A DNA stretch of 64,000 bases from Stutzerimonas stutzeri (GCF_018138085.1 NZ_CP073105.1:4650001-4714000), one strand, 5' to 3'; counted from the stretch's first letter, positions 37,101 through 50,547 are shown. Notes: generated by a model not told the origin, from the sequence alone. Made by a program: numbers and translations.

Positions 37101-40100
37101 GGTTTTCACCCCCGCATCGAACTTCAACGGAACGGGCTCGTTTACCTATACCGTCAGCGATGGCCATGGCGGCAGCGACACCGCGACCGTCACGGTCGGT
37201 GTCCGCCCGGTCAACGACGCGCCGACTACCGCTGACGCGGCGATCAGCACCGCCGAGGGCACGCCTGTAGTGGGCAGCGTCAAGGCCAGCGACCTGGATG
37301 GCGACGTCCTCACCTACGCCCTGCAGAGCACCGCCGGGCACGGCAGCGTAGTGCTGAACGCCAGCACCGGCGTTTACACCTATACGCCAGCGGGCGATTA
37401 CAACGGCGCCGACACCTTTACCGTGCGGGTCAGCGACGGCAAGGGCGGCTATGCCGACAGCGTTGTCAGCCTTGTAGTCACACCGGTCAACGACGCCCCG
37501 ACGGTGCAGCCGATCGCCCTGCCGGCCATCGATGAGGACAACAGCCTTACCATCACCACGGCGCAGCTACTGGCCAATGCCCAGGACATCGACGGCGACA
37601 CCCTGAGCATCGTCGGGCTGCAGCTCACCGGCGGCAGCGGCGTGTTGACCGACAACGGCGACGGCACCTGGACCTTCACCCCGACCGCGGACTGGAACGG
37701 TGAAGTGAGCTTCAGCTATGGCGTCAGCGACGGTAGCGTGACCGTAGCGAACACCGCGACGCTCACCGTCACGCCGGTGAACGATGGCCCGAGCACGTCC
37801 AACGCCCAGCTGACCACCGCCGAAGACCACTCGGTCAGCGGCACGGTCGTCGCGCAGGATCCCGAAGGCAGCGCACTGAGCTACACCATCCAGAGCGGTG
37901 TTGACCACGGCAGCCTGTTGCTGAACACGGTTACTGGCGCCTACACCTATACGCCAAACGCCAATTACAACGGCACCGACAGTTTCACGCTGCGCGTTTA
38001 CGACAGCAAAGGCGCCTATGCCGACAGCGTGGTGAACGTCGAGATTACGCCGGTAAACGATGCCCCGAACGTACAGCCGATCACCCTGCCGGCCATCGAA
38101 GAGGACGGCAGCCTCACCTTTACCGCTGCTCAATTGCTGGCCGGCGCCAAGGATGTCGACGGCGACAGCCTGAGCGTCGTCGACCTGCAGCTGAAGGGCG
38201 GCAATGGCACCCTGACCGCCAACACCGACGGCAGCTGGACCTTCACGCCCACAGCGAACTGGAACGGCAACGTCAGCTTCAGTTTTGGCGTCAACGACGG
38301 CACCGTCACCGTCGCGAACAGCGCCAGCCTGGCGGTGGCCGCCGTCAACGATGCGCCGACCACTGCCGACGCTCAGCTTCAGACCGACGAAAACACCTCG
38401 GTCAGCGGCCAGGTAAGTGCGCAAGACATCGAGGGCGACACGCTCACCTACACCATCCAGAGCGGCGTCGCACATGGCTCGCTGCTATTGAACACGGTCA
38501 GCGGCGCCTACACCTACACACCCAACCAGGGCTACAGCGGCGCTGACACATTCACCTTGCGGGTTTACGACACCCAGGGCGGCTATGCCGATAGCGTCGT
38601 CAGCGTCGAGGTCACGCCGGTCAACGACGCACCGGACGTGCAGCCCGTCACGCTGCCGTCGATCAACGAAGACGGCAGCTTGACCTTCTCCGCCACCGAA
38701 CTGCTGGCCGGCGCACAGGATAGCGATGGCGACACGCTGAACATCGTCGATCTACAGCTTGCCAGTGGCGATGGCGCCCTGACCGATAATGGCAACGGCA
38801 CCTGGACTTTCACCCCCTCCGCCAACTGGAACGGCAGCGTTGGCTTCAGCTACGGCGTCAGCGATGGCACGGTGACGGTGGCGAACAGCGCCAGTTTGAC
38901 CGTGAATGCGGTCAACGACGCGCCCGTTGCCGTCGTCGATGCCTTCACCACGTCGGAAGACGTTCCGCTGCGCATTTCGCTGAGCGACCTGCTGGCCAAC
39001 GACACGGATGCCGACGGCGACCCTGTGTGGGTCTTCTCGGCTGGCAATCCCCAGCACGGATCGCTCAGCTTCATCGACGGCAAGCTCGTTTTCACGCCGG
39101 ACCCTGAGTTCAGCGGTACGGCGTCGTTCGACTACTCCATTACCGACGGCCATGGCGCTGTGGACTCGGCAACGGCCTATGTCATCGTCAATCCGGTCAA
39201 CGACCCCACCCAGACACAAGCTGATATCGCGCACGGCGCAGAAGACGGCGCCGCGGTGACCGGCAACGTACTGAACAACGATGTGGATGTCGATGACAGC
39301 CTGAGCGTGGCGACCTTCAACATAGCGGGACAGGCGTACACAGCGGGCGCCACGGTCGCACTGTCGGGTGTCGGCACCCTGACACTCGAGGCCAACGGGG
39401 CCTACCGCTTTACGGCCGAGCCAAACTGGCATGGCACTGTTCCGACAGTGACGTACACCACCAACACAGGCGTCTCGAGCACGCTGGACATCACCATCGA
39501 TCCGGTCAACGACGCCCCTGTCGCGAACACCGACAGCTTTGTCACCCAGGAAGACGTTCCGCTGACCCTCTCGCTTTCGGACCTCACCGGCAACGACACC
39601 GATATCGACGGCGACACCCTGTCGGTCGTGTTGGTAAGCGCGCCGCAACACGGCACGCTCGGTTTCGCCAATGGTGCCTTGACCTTCACCCCGGACGCGA
39701 ACTACAGCGGTCCCGCCTCGTTCACCTACACCGTTTCCGACGGCAAGGGCGGCCAGACGCAGGGAGCGGCCAGCATCACGGTCGGCGCGGTTGCGGACGC
39801 GCCAACGCTCGAGCAGGCGGCAAACGCCGAGCTGCCAGCCGCCACGGGCCTGCTGCTGCAAAGCTGGAGCGGATTGGCATTGGGCGGCAGCGGTAGCGGA
39901 GCCAGTCCGGCGACGCTGAAATCCACCCTCGATGCCGCAGGCACACCTGACAGCAGCGCCACCGTAGCCGATGCGCAGCTGCCAAACGTAAATGCCGGCG
40001 TCGCCAACAAGCTATCCGGCCTCGTTTATCTGGAAGCCGGCCATACATACAGCTTCAGCGGCGTCGCCGACGACAGCCTGGCGCTGGTCGTGGGCGGCAC

Positions 40101-43100
40101 GACGGTCGCGACGGCGACCTGGGGCGGCAGCAAGGGCCAGTTCAGTGGCGACTACACGGTCACCGAGAGCGGCTATTACACGCTCGTGGTCTATCAACAC
40201 AACCAGGACGGCGCGGGCAACCTCGACGTGAACGTGCAGGTCGACGGCGGCGCTACGCAGAATCTGTCCAGCCTGGCGCTCTATGCCAGCACCGCAGACC
40301 TGGCTGGCGAAAACCTGCGCCTGTCCGAGCTGCACGGCGCGGACGGCCAAGGCTACTACCAGCTGTACGGCTACAACGAAGGGGCCGAAGACACCGCCAT
40401 TCCACTGTCGCGCCTGAACGCCGCACTGGTCGACGGGGACGGCTCCGAGACGCTGGCAGTGGAGATCGCACAGATCCCGAGCGGCGCAAAGCTGAGCGAC
40501 GGCAAGCATGAATTCACCGCAACCGACGCGCTGACCAGCGTGGATGTGAGCGGCTGGAACCTGAGCAGCCTGACCGTCACGCCGCCGGCTGACGCCGACG
40601 CGAACTTTACCTTGAAGGTCATCGCAACGGCGACCGAATCCACGGGCGACAAAGCCAGCACAAGCCTGGACCTGCCGGTGACCGTGCATGCCGTCAACGA
40701 TGCGCCCGGCTTGCTGGACAGCAGCATATCGATGCCGGAAAACCTGACGTTCGGCAGCACGGTTGCCGACCTCACCGACCGCTTCACCGGAACCGATCTG
40801 GATCGCGACGGCGATGCGTTGACCTACAGCATCACTGGCGGCAACGGAAACGGGCTGTTCAGCATCGATGCCGCTACCGGCGTTATCACGCTGGCGACCG
40901 GCAAGTCGCTCGATTACGAGACGGCCATACAGCATGAGCTGCAGGTCAGTGTCAGCGACGGCAAGTCCTCAGCGAATGCGACCGTTACGGTCGACGTCAC
41001 CAATCTGAACGACAATTCGGTAATTCTGGTCGATGCCGACAACACGCAAAATCGGGTAACCGAGAACGCAGCAACCGGAACACAAGTGGGCGTCACGGCA
41101 CTCGGCACTGACGCGGACCGCGGCACCACGATCAGCTATAGCCTGGTCAACAGTGCCGATGGCCGGTTTGCCATAAATGCCACGACCGGGATCATCACCG
41201 TTGCCGATGGCAGCAAGCTCGACTACGAGAGCGCCGCCAGTCACACCGTCACAGTCACGGCTACCAGCTCCGACGGCAGCGTCGAAAGTGCTGACTTCAC
41301 CGTTGCGGTCAGCAACCTCAACGACAATGCACCGGCTATCAACGATGCTACTGTGACCCTGGGCGAGAACGTGGCCGCTGGCACTCTCGTGGCCAGTGTC
41401 AGCGACAGCTTCACCAACACCGACCTAGACCGTGATGGCGACGCTATTACCTACAGCATCACAGGCGGCAATTCTGCTGGCATCTTCGTCATCGACGCAG
41501 CCACCGGGGCTATCAGCATCGCCGCCGGCAAAACTCTCGATTACGAGACAGCAAATGAGCACGTCCTGACAGTTACCGCCAGTGATGGCGCGCTCTTCGA
41601 TACCGCAAACATCACCGTCAACGTAAACAACCTGCCAGACACGCCTCCGGTGGTAACGGCATCCTCAGCGCTGGTCTCCGAGACCGGACTGAAAAGCGCT
41701 ACTGATACAGACACCAGCAACGTGGCCAGCGGAAAGATCGCTATCACCCACGACTCAGCTACCGTTGTGACGCTCATATCACCCACCACAACCGGGCTGA
41801 AGTCGGGGGGGACTGACATTACTTGGAGCCTCAGCAGCGACGGCAAGACATTGACGGGCAATGCAGGTACAGATAAAGCCATCGCCATAACCATCGACAA
41901 TCAAGGCAACTATTCAGTTAGCCTGCTGAAGCCTATCGACCATCCGGATACCGCGTCTGCAGACGTGCTCAACCTTAGCGTCGGGGTTAAGGTCAAAGAT
42001 GCGTACAACAATCAGTCGACCAATGCTCTGACCGTACAGATCCAGGATGATGTACCGACCGCCTCTCCCGGCGGCGTCACCATCAGCATTCCGGTGAGCA
42101 GCATTAACGTCTCCGGCCTGGAAGCCGGCTTCGTCAACCCGACGTCCACTGGTGGCGGCACGTCCGGCCTGACCCAGGCCAACACGGACAGCGACAGCTA
42201 CATCGACAAGATCAACTGGGGCGGCAGCAGCGGTTCGGGTTACACCTTCACAGACAACGAGACCTATCGCACTTCTGGTCCTAGCCTGCCCAACAGTGAT
42301 TTCAAGGTAGGGACCCTCACGCACAACAATTTCCCTGTCAGCTCTAACGATTCAGTGCTCAGCACTGTGGGCTTGCGGGTGAAACTTACCGTCATGATTG
42401 ATGGGGTGCCGACCATGATCGAACACACCGTCAACCTGCGCCACACGGAAACCCCGAATAACTACAACACCCAGGACCCGGTGAACGATGACATCATCCG
42501 CCTGGACAACTCTACGTTGGTCAAGCAGTTCACTGTGGGCGGACGCACCTTCGAATTTGAGATCAAGGGTTTCCTTGATCCGAAGACTGGTGATGTAGTC
42601 ACAACCATCTACACCACAGAAAACGCAGCATCGACATTCGACATCTATGCCGTTGTGAAATCCACGGATGGCCTGCCACTTAACAGCGGAGATGTTTCCG
42701 CCAATGCAGCCACTGGCGCCGACGGCAGTGTGGAAGCCGCGGGAAGTAACACCGTCATCGAATGGACCGGCGCAACCATCAACTCCGATGGGTCCTCCAC
42801 CATTAGCAACGACTTCGGCACGTTTACTGGCTGGTCGGATGGACGCTATCGTTTCGAAGTCAGCCGCACTGCTCGCGACGACTTCAACGCCGATCAGGTC
42901 GAGAACCTCAAATTTGGTTATGTAGTTATCGACGGCGATGGCGATAGGGCTAGCTCAGAGGTAACAGTGACCCTCAACGGCGAGAAAGTCGTACCCTACG
43001 CGCCGGTCGTCAATCGGGACGCTCAAACCACGGTACTCAGCGGCGACGCTGGCACCGAATCCACTGCCAGCCTTGGCATTGACGCAGGACGCGACATTGA

Positions 43101-44436
43101 AGGGGCATCGATCAAGTTCACTGCCACCGACGACGCCTCACTAAATGGTCAACCAGTCAAGGGTAACGTCCTGTTTAGCGGCGCGTCGGAAAGCGTCGCC
43201 CTAACGTCCGGTGGCATGGCCCTGGTTTATCGTGCCAATGCTGATGGCAGCCTAGATGCCGTCAAGCAAGGTACGAACGATGTGGTATTCAAGGTCACCG
43301 GCGACGTTGCTAAGGGCACCTACTCAGTAGAGATGGTCGGAACCCTTGATCAAGCAACCAAATTCAGCAGCAACACTGCCAACCTGAGCTTCTTTCAGCA
43401 AAATGGTCTAGCTCAAGCGAGCACCGGCACAGCGGACTTAAGCGTATCGCTGAGTGGAACGGGGGGTACTCCATACTGGAGTGACAACCGTCTAGGTATA
43501 GATGCCCCTGGGACTAGTGGAAATGAAAATAGGGCATTTAACTATCGATCCAACAGCGAAACCCTAAAAATTAACTTTGCTGTTATCGAAGGAATTTCTG
43601 TTTCATCAGTGGAGCTGGGGACAAGAAGTTTTAACAATGGCGAGCAGCTGCAGTACAGAATAAACGGTGGGGCCTGGCAGACTATCGAGAGTAACACTTG
43701 GTCTCCAAACGTGACGATAAACAGCAACAATGCGATCTCCACATTGGAGCTTCGTGCTGGAAACAACGATTCGGAGTTTTCCATCGACTCGGCGCGTGTC
43801 AGTTACACAAAAATCATCACAGCCGACGAGAGTTCCAACATCACACTGAGCCTGGGCGCCACCGTCACAGATGGTTCTGGCGATAAGGCATCGACCGACT
43901 TCAATGTGGTGATTGATCCGGATCACAGTCTGCAAGGCACCACTGGTAACGACTCGCTGATGGGTAGCGATCTAGCTGATACCCTCCGCGGCGAAAGCGG
44001 CGATGATCAGCTCAACGGTGGCACCGGTAACGACCTGTTGGTCGGCGGTGCCGGCGACGACATCCTGATCGGCGGGCTGGGCGAAGACCAGCTCACCGGC
44101 GGAAGCGGAGCCGACACCTTCACATGGAGAGCCGGAGACCTGGGCAAGGACAGCATCCTCGACTTCAATGCCACCGAAGGAGATCGCATCGACCTGCGCG
44201 ATCTGCTCCAGGGCGAAAACGACGGCAACCTCCTCAGCTATCTGCGAGTGGACACTACCACGTCCACCTTGCAGATCAGCACCACCGGCGTCCTGAATGA
44301 CACCGGCAGCAATGCCGACGTCACCATCAAGCTGGAAAACGGCGGCGCCGCGGTCGATCTGTCTTCGTATGGCTCGAATCCTACGGACATCATCAATTCG
44401 CTGGTTGCCGACCAAATCGTCAAGGTCGATCACTGA
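31165..44436 (+). CDS. lapA: Giant LapA-type RTX surface adhesin
   Basis: 4423 residues from ATG 31165 ([19 protein letters not shown]); the extra 26 residues upstream lack a ribosome site. Order: retention module (1-about 100) that plugs LapE; LapG-cleavable TAAG at residues 103-106 and a Gly-rich linker; two Ig-like units (about 31660-32163); five 108-residue repeats (32164-33783); cadherin/VCBS-type units; a PA14-like domain (36418-36930); many VNDAP-bounded Ig/cadherin units to about 39790; a second PA14-like lectin-type domain (39840-40330); cadherin units; a T1SS-143-like unit; a choice-of-anchor-K-like domain (42085-42650); RTX nonapeptides (43930-44120, GGxGNDxLxG type) and a C-terminal type I secretion signal. 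It mediates irreversible attachment and biofilm formation at the cell surface. Confidence 0.93.
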   Translation: MSNAYAVIKSLTGQVFAVSAEGVRRQVFEGEAIFPGERLETDVAGSVTLQLPNGEELTLGSSATWQAGEFAEADAAQANNQPVTDLEQAIADGFDPTTQLDPTAAGPGAGGTGGTGGGGHSAVMLSETAQHVEAVTGFATQGLPATSQTQPGINDISAANLARDTDVSAPTVSLLTDSGNPTDSITNNGALNIGGIETGATVEYSTDGGKTWSSSFTPAEGDNTVSVRQTDVAGNTSGATTVSFVLDTQVAAPSVSLTSDTGTSGSDGITNSGALTIGGTEAGATVEYSTDGGNNWSSSFTPVEGNNTVSVRQTDVAGNTSGATTVSFVLDTQAPNLAISIDPITADNTINASERAGDIVTVTGKVTGEVAIDDVVVLSVGTSQYEGKVIGLGNGELGFSINVSSGDLADNTAISASVSHTDAAGNTGSAEADRTYAVDTSAPNLAISIDPITADNTINASERAGDIVTVTGKVTGEVAIDDVVVLSVGTSQYEGKVIDLGNGELGFSINVGSGDLADSTSISASVSHTDAAGNTGSAEADHTYAVDTSAPNLAISIDPITADNTINASERAGDIVTVTGKVTGEVAIDDVVVLSVGTSQYEGKVIGLGNGELGFSINVSSGDLADNTAISASVSHTDAAGNTGSAEADRTYAVDTSAPNLAISIDPITADNTINASERAGDIVTVTGKVTGEVAIDDVVVLSVGTSQYEGKVIDLGNGELGFSINVGSGDLADSTSISASVSHTDAAGNTGSAEADHTYAVDTSAPNLAISIDPITADNTINASERAGDIVTVTGKVTGEVAIDDVVVLSVGTSQYEGKVIDLGNGELGFNINVGSGDLAENTSISASVSHTDAAGNTGSAEADRTYAVDTQAPAITAGQQFTYDENQSANAVIGSVSAQDAVGVVAFRFADSGDDTSADGYFRIDSQGRITLTQAGAAAGVNDFEQAPNSHDYAIEAIDAAGNVSAANVTLSEANLNDNAPQAADDSLKAVEDTPVTYLASELLGNDSDADGNGLTIASVTNGTGGTVVLNADGSVTFTPNTNFNGTADFTYTVSDGDQVSVPATVTVEVAAVNDAPVAGASLGQGSEDSGVVTGQLTASDVDAGDSLSFSLNDTAPAGFALSSNGSWTLDTSDAAYQYLAKDQTLTLQVPFTVTDASGISSSDNLTLVITGTNDLPVAQAASASALEGGATSAGAVANATEGAILTLTVTTTTPGEAVSFNWAFSAADYLPYNDFAFVQVNGEPVELLSSVASVGNYGSSGTQTFNHAFAVPGTYTLVIGVADAGDTVNDSRLVLSDLSGNAVLTSSSGAVIQTSSGWQLTSSGASGQTLVEQINFGTVSGQLQASDVDNSAKLSFDLPGTAPAGFVLNADGSWTFDAADPAYDSLADGETLTLVIPYRVTDDQGASGQSSLTLTITGTNDAPIASASSAAVDEDGAINGTLSASDVDHGAGLAYSLSDPAPAGFVLNADGSWTFDASNAAYQQLAAGDNLTLTIPYQVTDELGASSASTLTLVVNGVNDAPVVSAAVTGETHEDAGPLVVNLLANTSDVDRGATLSVANLTETSGNDTRGVTFDAANGTLTIDPQQYGDLSAGQTLTFTYTYDVIDSEGGVTPTSASVSVEGRNDEPVVTDTSLKVDEQSTGAALNIAAPTDIDANDILTIQVTGLPDLGQVTLADGTAVQNGQSLTLAELQGLKYDGPADYLAGQTVGNFSYSVSDGTTAVVGTVALSVTPVNDAPVANDDLGAISGLKGAYYAYRDGADGPNLSNLAGVTAFIASHQPSATFVATSLNYGNGVTTNLGADGQLQKFLGADAASLNTDPANSSDAIIQLTGNLELAAGTYQFRVFADDGFSIRVDGVVVAQYDANQGATRREFATFDIGESGAHGIEIVYWDQGGSAKLLVELREQGGSYSVLGGTQLSHTGDSTLTVDEDTALTIDPATLLGNDLDVDGDTLTITAVGNAVNGSVTLLANGQVVFTPASNFNGTGSFTYTVSDGHGGSDTATVTVGVRPVNDAPTTADAAISTAEGTPVVGSVKASDLDGDVLTYALQSTAGHGSVVLNASTGVYTYTPAGDYNGADTFTVRVSDGKGGYADSVVSLVVTPVNDAPTVQPIALPAIDEDNSLTITTAQLLANAQDIDGDTLSIVGLQLTGGSGVLTDNGDGTWTFTPTADWNGEVSFSYGVSDGSVTVANTATLTVTPVNDGPSTSNAQLTTAEDHSVSGTVVAQDPEGSALSYTIQSGVDHGSLLLNTVTGAYTYTPNANYNGTDSFTLRVYDSKGAYADSVVNVEITPVNDAPNVQPITLPAIEEDGSLTFTAAQLLAGAKDVDGDSLSVVDLQLKGGNGTLTANTDGSWTFTPTANWNGNVSFSFGVNDGTVTVANSASLAVAAVNDAPTTADAQLQTDENTSVSGQVSAQDIEGDTLTYTIQSGVAHGSLLLNTVSGAYTYTPNQGYSGADTFTLRVYDTQGGYADSVVSVEVTPVNDAPDVQPVTLPSINEDGSLTFSATELLAGAQDSDGDTLNIVDLQLASGDGALTDNGNGTWTFTPSANWNGSVGFSYGVSDGTVTVANSASLTVNAVNDAPVAVVDAFTTSEDVPLRISLSDLLANDTDADGDPVWVFSAGNPQHGSLSFIDGKLVFTPDPEFSGTASFDYSITDGHGAVDSATAYVIVNPVNDPTQTQADIAHGAEDGAAVTGNVLNNDVDVDDSLSVATFNIAGQAYTAGATVALSGVGTLTLEANGAYRFTAEPNWHGTVPTVTYTTNTGVSSTLDITIDPVNDAPVANTDSFVTQEDVPLTLSLSDLTGNDTDIDGDTLSVVLVSAPQHGTLGFANGALTFTPDANYSGPASFTYTVSDGKGGQTQGAASITVGAVADAPTLEQAANAELPAATGLLLQSWSGLALGGSGSGASPATLKSTLDAAGTPDSSATVADAQLPNVNAGVANKLSGLVYLEAGHTYSFSGVADDSLALVVGGTTVATATWGGSKGQFSGDYTVTESGYYTLVVYQHNQDGAGNLDVNVQVDGGATQNLSSLALYASTADLAGENLRLSELHGADGQGYYQLYGYNEGAEDTAIPLSRLNAALVDGDGSETLAVEIAQIPSGAKLSDGKHEFTATDALTSVDVSGWNLSSLTVTPPADADANFTLKVIATATESTGDKASTSLDLPVTVHAVNDAPGLLDSSISMPENLTFGSTVADLTDRFTGTDLDRDGDALTYSITGGNGNGLFSIDAATGVITLATGKSLDYETAIQHELQVSVSDGKSSANATVTVDVTNLNDNSVILVDADNTQNRVTENAATGTQVGVTALGTDADRGTTISYSLVNSADGRFAINATTGIITVADGSKLDYESAASHTVTVTATSSDGSVESADFTVAVSNLNDNAPAINDATVTLGENVAAGTLVASVSDSFTNTDLDRDGDAITYSITGGNSAGIFVIDAATGAISIAAGKTLDYETANEHVLTVTASDGALFDTANITVNVNNLPDTPPVVTASSALVSETGLKSATDTDTSNVASGKIAITHDSATVVTLISPTTTGLKSGGTDITWSLSSDGKTLTGNAGTDKAIAITIDNQGNYSVSLLKPIDHPDTASADVLNLSVGVKVKDAYNNQSTNALTVQIQDDVPTASPGGVTISIPVSSINVSGLEAGFVNPTSTGGGTSGLTQANTDSDSYIDKINWGGSSGSGYTFTDNETYRTSGPSLPNSDFKVGTLTHNNFPVSSNDSVLSTVGLRVKLTVMIDGVPTMIEHTVNLRHTETPNNYNTQDPVNDDIIRLDNSTLVKQFTVGGRTFEFEIKGFLDPKTGDVVTTIYTTENAASTFDIYAVVKSTDGLPLNSGDVSANAATGADGSVEAAGSNTVIEWTGATINSDGSSTISNDFGTFTGWSDGRYRFEVSRTARDDFNADQVENLKFGYVVIDGDGDRASSEVTVTLNGEKVVPYAPVVNRDAQTTVLSGDAGTESTASLGIDAGRDIEGASIKFTATDDASLNGQPVKGNVLFSGASESVALTSGGMALVYRANADGSLDAVKQGTNDVVFKVTGDVAKGTYSVEMVGTLDQATKFSSNTANLSFFQQNGLAQASTGTADLSVSLSGTGGTPYWSDNRLGIDAPGTSGNENRAFNYRSNSETLKINFAVIEGISVSSVELGTRSFNNGEQLQYRINGGAWQTIESNTWSPNVTINSNNAISTLELRAGNNDSEFSIDSARVSYTKIITADESSNITLSLGATVTDGSGDKASTDFNVVIDPDHSLQGTTGNDSLMGSDLADTLRGESGDDQLNGGTGNDLLVGGAGDDILIGGLGEDQLTGGSGADTFTWRAGDLGKDSILDFNATEGDRIDLRDLLQGENDGNLLSYLRVDTTTSTLQISTTGVLNDTGSNADVTIKLENGGAAVDLSSYGSNPTDIINSLVADQIVKVDH
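31471..31482 (+). other. LapG cleavage motif (TAAG) in the LapA-type adhesin
   Basis: Encodes Thr-Ala-Ala-Gly at residues 103-106 within [10 protein letters not shown]. The di-alanine of this motif is the LapG cut site in P. fluorescens LapA, at almost the same residue number. Cutting frees the adhesin from the outer-membrane channel. Confidence 0.85.
32173..33780 (+). repeat. Five tandem 324-bp repeats in lapA, including a 648-bp duplication
   Basis: The anchor CTGGCCATCAGCATCGATCC recurs at 32173, 32497, 32821, 33145 and 33469, exactly 324 bp apart (108 residues). Units alternate as A-B-A-B-A': in the stretches I compared, the AB pair at 32173-32820 is repeated identically at 32821-33468, so a 648-bp dimer was duplicated recently. 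Each unit encodes a bacterial Ig-like domain. Confidence 0.9.
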
Positions 44437-44448
44437 AGGTGACGCACG

Positions 44449-44478
44449 GATACCCGCCGCGAACCGCTGGCGGGTATC
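44449..44478 (+). terminator. Stem-loop downstream of lapA (no T-run)
   Basis: Perfect 10-bp stem GATACCCGCC/GGCGGGTATC with a 10-nt loop, 13 nt after the adhesin stop codon. With no T-run it is more likely an mRNA 3' stabiliser or a partial terminator before the small ORF at 44506. Confidence 0.5.
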
Positions 44479-44505
44479 GTCGCTACTCCCATACGAGGAT
44501 GCCGA

Positions 44506-44835
44506 GTGTTCTATATCACGCGTGATTCCAGCGGACGGCTGCTGCGGGTCGAGCCGTCGCCCTTCGACGACATGGCCGGCGAACTGCCGGACGACGACAG
44601 CGAAGTGCGCGCCTGGCTTGCCGCTCAGGATAGTCTTGCCCACTTGCGCCAGAGCGATCTGGAGATGGTGCGGGTACTGGAGGACTTGATCCACGCCTTG
44701 ATCGACAAGGGCGTGCTGCGGATCACCGACCTACCGGATTCGGCTCAGGCCAAGCTGGCAGGGCGGAGCCGGGCGCGTGATGCGCTCGGCGCGACTCGCT
44801 TATTGGTCGACGATGACGATACCGGCCTGATCTGA
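44506..44835 (+). CDS. Small conserved-type acidic protein downstream of lapA
   Basis: 109 residues, MFYITRDSSGRLLRVEPSPFDDMAGELPDDDSEV.... Mostly helical with many Asp/Glu; a LEDLIHALIDKGVLRITDLPDSAQAKL segment reads as a helical-hairpin motif and the C-terminus is very acidic. No signal peptide. I recall similar short proteins in Pseudomonas, often mislabelled tryptophan synthase beta-like, but know of no function. It follows the adhesin by 69 bp on the same strand and its last 36 nt overlap the 3' end of lapD convergently. The ATG is preceded by ATACGAGGATGCCG, giving a GAGG ribosome site. Confidence 0.7.
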   Translation: MFYITRDSSGRLLRVEPSPFDDMAGELPDDDSEVRAWLAAQDSLAHLRQSDLEMVRVLEDLIHALIDKGVLRITDLPDSAQAKLAGRSRARDALGATRLLVDDDDTGLI

Positions 44836-46782
44836 GCGGCTGTTCTCTTCGCTCAACGGAGCCGGATTGCCCAGCAGCCGGCCCTGGCCACCTTCGAAGC
44901 CCAGCTCACGCAGCGTCAGCCATTCGCCTTCGGTCTCGACCTGCTCGGCAATAAGCGGCAGGTCAATGCTGTGCGCGGCGCGCTGCATCGCCTGGATGAA
45001 CAGGTGGTTGTCATTCTCGGCATCGACGCCGCGGATGTAGCTGCCATCGACCTTGAGGTAGCCCAGTCCGAGCCGCGCCAGGTTGCCGATCATGCTGAAC
45101 CGCCCGCCGAAGTGCTGGATGCCGAGGCCGAATCCCAGTTGGTGCAGGCGTCTTGCCAGCGACTCGAGGCTCGCCTGGTCCGGCAGCTGGGCTTCGTCCA
45201 GTTCGAGCGTGAGCAGGCCAGCGACATCACTGTGCTGCGCCAGCAATTCGAATACCCGCTCGCGCGCTGCGGGTTCGCTGAGGGTAGCCCCGCCCAGGCT
45301 GATCGCCAGCGGCGTATGCTTAAGTTCAAGCGTTGCCAGCGCCTTCCTGAGCATGGCCAGGTCAAGCCGCGAGGTCCAACCGAAGCGCTCTAACCACGGC
45401 AGGAAGCGCGCCGCGGAGATCACATTACCCTGGTGATCGACCAACCGCGCCAGCACCTTGCCATGGATCAACTGCTGCGGTTCGACCGCACTCATCACCG
45501 GCTGGACATACAGTTGCAGCAGGCTGTTTTCCAGCGCGTTGTCGAGTAGCTGGTACCAGTCGCGGTGCTGCTCGGTCACCGGGGCGGTTTGCGTCGCTTC
45601 GTAGCAGGCCCAGCCTTGGCGCGCCTGGCTTTCGGCCTGCGCCAGCGCCTGATCGAGCGCGGCATAGAGCGCTGCTTCGGTATGGTCCTGGGAGAAATGC
45701 GTCAAGCCAATGTGGGCTACCGGCAGACAATCGCTCAGGCCAGTCTGCTGTAACGTGGCCAAACCATGGGCGAGTTGCTCAGCGAGCCGTTCGGCTTCCA
45801 GCGTATCGAGGCCCACGGCCAGCAGGGCGAACTCACCGCCGCGGGTGCGCCCGATCAGGTAGCGGTCACCGGTCACCTGGCGCAGTTGCGCGGCCACCGC
45901 ACGCAGCAGTTCATCCGTGCGGGCGCCGCCGAGCCGCTGGTTGAGCCCGGCAAGGTCGTTGATGCGTAGCAGGAACATGTAGCCGCTGCCGGCCAGGTCC
46001 TCGCCGCACAGACGTGCCTGCAATTGCATGTCAAAGTGGCGGCGGTTACTCAGCCCGGTCAGCCCATCATGGTAGGCCTCGTCGCGCAGGCGTTCGCTTC
46101 GCCGGGCCTCTTCATCGAACAATGCTTTGAGCTTCTCGACCATCAGGTTCATGGCCAGTACCACGCGACGCAACTCCGGCGTGGCGGGAAGCTGCGGCAC
46201 GCTGAGGAACTCCCGGCGGGTGATGGCCTGGGATTGCGCGACCATGTCGTCGAGCGGACGGAGTTGCCGGCGCAACAACAGCGCGCCGAGCACGGCGCTG
46301 ACCATACCGCACAATAGCAGCCAGCCGAACATGCCAAGAGTGCTCTGCCACAGGCGCGACACCGCGAACATCGGATGGCTCACCACCTCGACCCGTGCCA
46401 CCTGCTGCCAGCCACGGCTGACGATGGCCTCACCGCCCTCGGGTTGCAGGTCGATGAGCCGAACGAACCACTGCGGCGCGCTGCCCGCATCCGGCTCGGC
46501 CTGACGCTCGATCATCGGCTGCTCGCTGTCCAGCGCGACCACGCGAATCGACTGGTAGTAGCCGCTGTCGAACAGCGAGCTGACGACCAGCTCGACCATT
46601 GCCGGATCGTCGATGTTGGCTGTCAGCGACAGCCCCAGCGCGGTGGCTGCATCCTGCGCGTGAGAGCGCAGTTGATTGGCGTACTGGCCGCGCGAGCTTT
46701 CCAGACTGACCACGAAGCTGCCAGTGAAAGCGGCCAGCAAAAAAAGGCAGATGGCCAGTAACAGCTGTTTGAACAGGGACAT
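44800..46782 (-). CDS. lapD: c-di-GMP receptor LapD (degenerate GGDEF/EAL)
   Basis: 660 residues. TM1 at about 6-26, a periplasmic LapD/MoxY-type output domain (27-150), TM2 at about 151-171, HAMP, then GGDEF (230-400) and EAL (405-645) domains. The diguanylate cyclase motif is degenerate (RGGEF, 314-318) and the EAL position reads KVLARL (442-447), so both enzymatic activities should be lost. As in P. fluorescens LapD, the EAL domain should bind c-di-GMP and, through HAMP, make the periplasmic domain hold LapG. Second gene of a lapG-lapD operon (9-nt gap). Its 3' end overlaps the small ORF from the opposite strand. Confidence 0.94.
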   Translation of the reverse strand: MSLFKQLLLAICLFLLAAFTGSFVVSLESSRGQYANQLRSHAQDAATALGLSLTANIDDPAMVELVVSSLFDSGYYQSIRVVALDSEQPMIERQAEPDAGSAPQWFVRLIDLQPEGGEAIVSRGWQQVARVEVVSHPMFAVSRLWQSTLGMFGWLLLCGMVSAVLGALLLRRQLRPLDDMVAQSQAITRREFLSVPQLPATPELRRVVLAMNLMVEKLKALFDEEARRSERLRDEAYHDGLTGLSNRRHFDMQLQARLCGEDLAGSGYMFLLRINDLAGLNQRLGGARTDELLRAVAAQLRQVTGDRYLIGRTRGGEFALLAVGLDTLEAERLAEQLAHGLATLQQTGLSDCLPVAHIGLTHFSQDHTEAALYAALDQALAQAESQARQGWACYEATQTAPVTEQHRDWYQLLDNALENSLLQLYVQPVMSAVEPQQLIHGKVLARLVDHQGNVISAARFLPWLERFGWTSRLDLAMLRKALATLELKHTPLAISLGGATLSEPAARERVFELLAQHSDVAGLLTLELDEAQLPDQASLESLARRLHQLGFGLGIQHFGGRFSMIGNLARLGLGYLKVDGSYIRGVDAENDNHLFIQAMQRAAHSIDLPLIAEQVETEGEWLTLRELGFEGGQGRLLGNPAPLSEENSRSDQAGIVIVDQ

Positions 46783-46791
46783 GTTGAACTC

Positions 46792-47550
46792 CTAGGATCC
46801 AGAGTCGTCTGGAAAACCTTCCTTGTGCATCTTTTTCAACAGGTCCTGCCAGCGCGAGAGCCTCTTGCTATCGCTGACCTGCCTGTCTCCGCTACGGCCG
46901 GGCAACCACAGGCCCTCGCCGTTGAACGCATATACCGGCACCAGATCGGTACGCTGGGTAGCCGGAAGGATGCCGCCTACCAAATTATCCAGCACTACGG
47001 GTACGGCGCTGGGTTGCTCGTAGTAAGTCAGCACCATGTGCGCCTGATTGAGGCGAATCGCCTTGACGTAGGTGATGCGCAGCTTTTCGGCGGAGATGCC
47101 GAGCCGCCGCAGAGTGATGTACTTGGCGATGGCGTAGTCCTCACAATCACCTCCACCGATGCGCAGCGCCTCGACCGGCGTTGCCCAGTAATCGCCCTGC
47201 CCCCATAGCGCGCGGTCATCCTCGAAGCGCAGCTGCACGTTGAAGAAAGTGTTCACCGCTCGCAGCTGGTCGTACTCTGCGGCGCCCGTCTGCTCGGTCA
47301 GCAACGATTGCCAGGCCAGCAGGCGGTTACGCCCCTCTCCGAGCGGCCCGTGCCGCTGCTCGGCGACACTCAGGATGCGACCGAAATCCCAATCGCCGGT
47401 GGCCGCCCAGCCGAGCCGAACCAGTCCTAGCACGGCCAGCAAGACGAGGGGATATCGGAGGGCGAACAGCCGCACCTGGCCGGACATGAGGGCGAACTCT
47501 TGGTCAAGGAACAGCGTAAGCAGGCTCCGCCAATGATGGCGCAGTGCCAT
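46792..47550 (-). CDS. lapG: Periplasmic cysteine protease LapG
   Basis: 252 residues. The N-terminal hydrophobic segment (YPLVLLAVLGLVRLGWAA, about 33-50) is a signal or anchor for export. It is a bacterial transglutaminase-like cysteine protease with apparent triad Cys136 (GGDCEDYA), His171 (NQAHMVL) and Asp188 (VVLDNL), very near the numbering in P. fluorescens LapG. GDWDF and the acidic region around DD111-112 may form the calcium site. It cleaves the TAAG motif of the adhesin to release cells from biofilm when LapD lets it go. An alternative start at 47487 would remove 21 residues. Cotranscribed with lapD. Confidence 0.94.
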   Translation of the reverse strand: MALRHHWRSLLTLFLDQEFALMSGQVRLFALRYPLVLLAVLGLVRLGWAATGDWDFGRILSVAEQRHGPLGEGRNRLLAWQSLLTEQTGAAEYDQLRAVNTFFNVQLRFEDDRALWGQGDYWATPVEALRIGGGDCEDYAIAKYITLRRLGISAEKLRITYVKAIRLNQAHMVLTYYEQPSAVPVVLDNLVGGILPATQRTDLVPVYAFNGEGLWLPGRSGDRQVSDSKRLSRWQDLLKKMHKEGFPDDSGS

Positions 47551-47715
47551 TTAAATATCTCGATGGTGGCGGCATGACCGCCAAAAGACAAGCGCCGCGA
47601 TGTCTGGCGCGACGGCTGGCAACGGGGTATGCCGAGCGCCCGAAGCAACGGATCGCCGGTTATACTCCGCGCTTTTCTGGCCGGTCGGCCGTCATTTCCG
47701 CCCGCAGGACATCCA

Positions 47716-50037
<2,322 letters not shown>

Positions 50038-50040
50038 GCC

Positions 50041-50430
50041 GTGAGCGCAAAAGCCGAAGCGATCGGCAGCAGCAGCGCCTTCGGGCGCCTGTTGGGCCTG
50101 GAGATTCTCAAGGCCGAAGGTGGCGAGGCCATCCTCAGCCTGAAGATGCATGACGGTCTGCGCAACCTGCACGGCAAACTGCACGGCGGCGCGCTGTTCT
50201 CATTGATCGATACGGCCATGGGTCAGGCGAGCCACAGCCTGGGCGATGGTTCGCCGAACAGCGTAACCCTGGAATGCAAGGTCAACTACATCCGTCCGGT
50301 GACGGACGGTGAACTGATTTGCCGCGCCTGGGTGGTGCATGGCGGGCGGCGCACTCAGGTGCTGGAGGCCGAGGTTCATCAGGGTGAAAAGCTGGTGGCC
50401 AAGGCACAATCGACCTTCGCCTGCCTCTAA
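50041..50430 (+). CDS. PaaI-type acyl-CoA thioesterase
   Basis: 129 residues from a GTG start 3 nt after the tex stop, so translation is probably coupled to tex. A hotdog fold with NLHGKLHGGALFSLIDTAMGQAS, the HGG helix motif of PaaI/YdiI thioesterases, and VTLECKVNYIRPVTDG. It should hydrolyse short or aromatic acyl-CoA in the cytoplasm. The physiological substrate is unknown. Confidence 0.88.
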   Translation: MSAKAEAIGSSSAFGRLLGLEILKAEGGEAILSLKMHDGLRNLHGKLHGGALFSLIDTAMGQASHSLGDGSPNSVTLECKVNYIRPVTDGELICRAWVVHGGRRTQVLEAEVHQGEKLVAKAQSTFACL

Positions 50431-50547
50431 AAGCGGCAGGCAACACGCTACGAGCGTCAACTCAGCACATCGAGCCCGCTCTTGTGGCTTGAAGCTTGTC
50501 GCTCGCCGCCCCATATTGTGCCGACTGATGCGTGAAGGAACCCAAAC

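Noticed and set aside
31551..44694. Many minus-strand open frames (up to 564 codons) antisense to the giant adhesin
   Set aside because: They repeat with the same 324-bp period as lapA, have no domain features and arise because the GC-rich, repeat-coded gene leaves other frames open.
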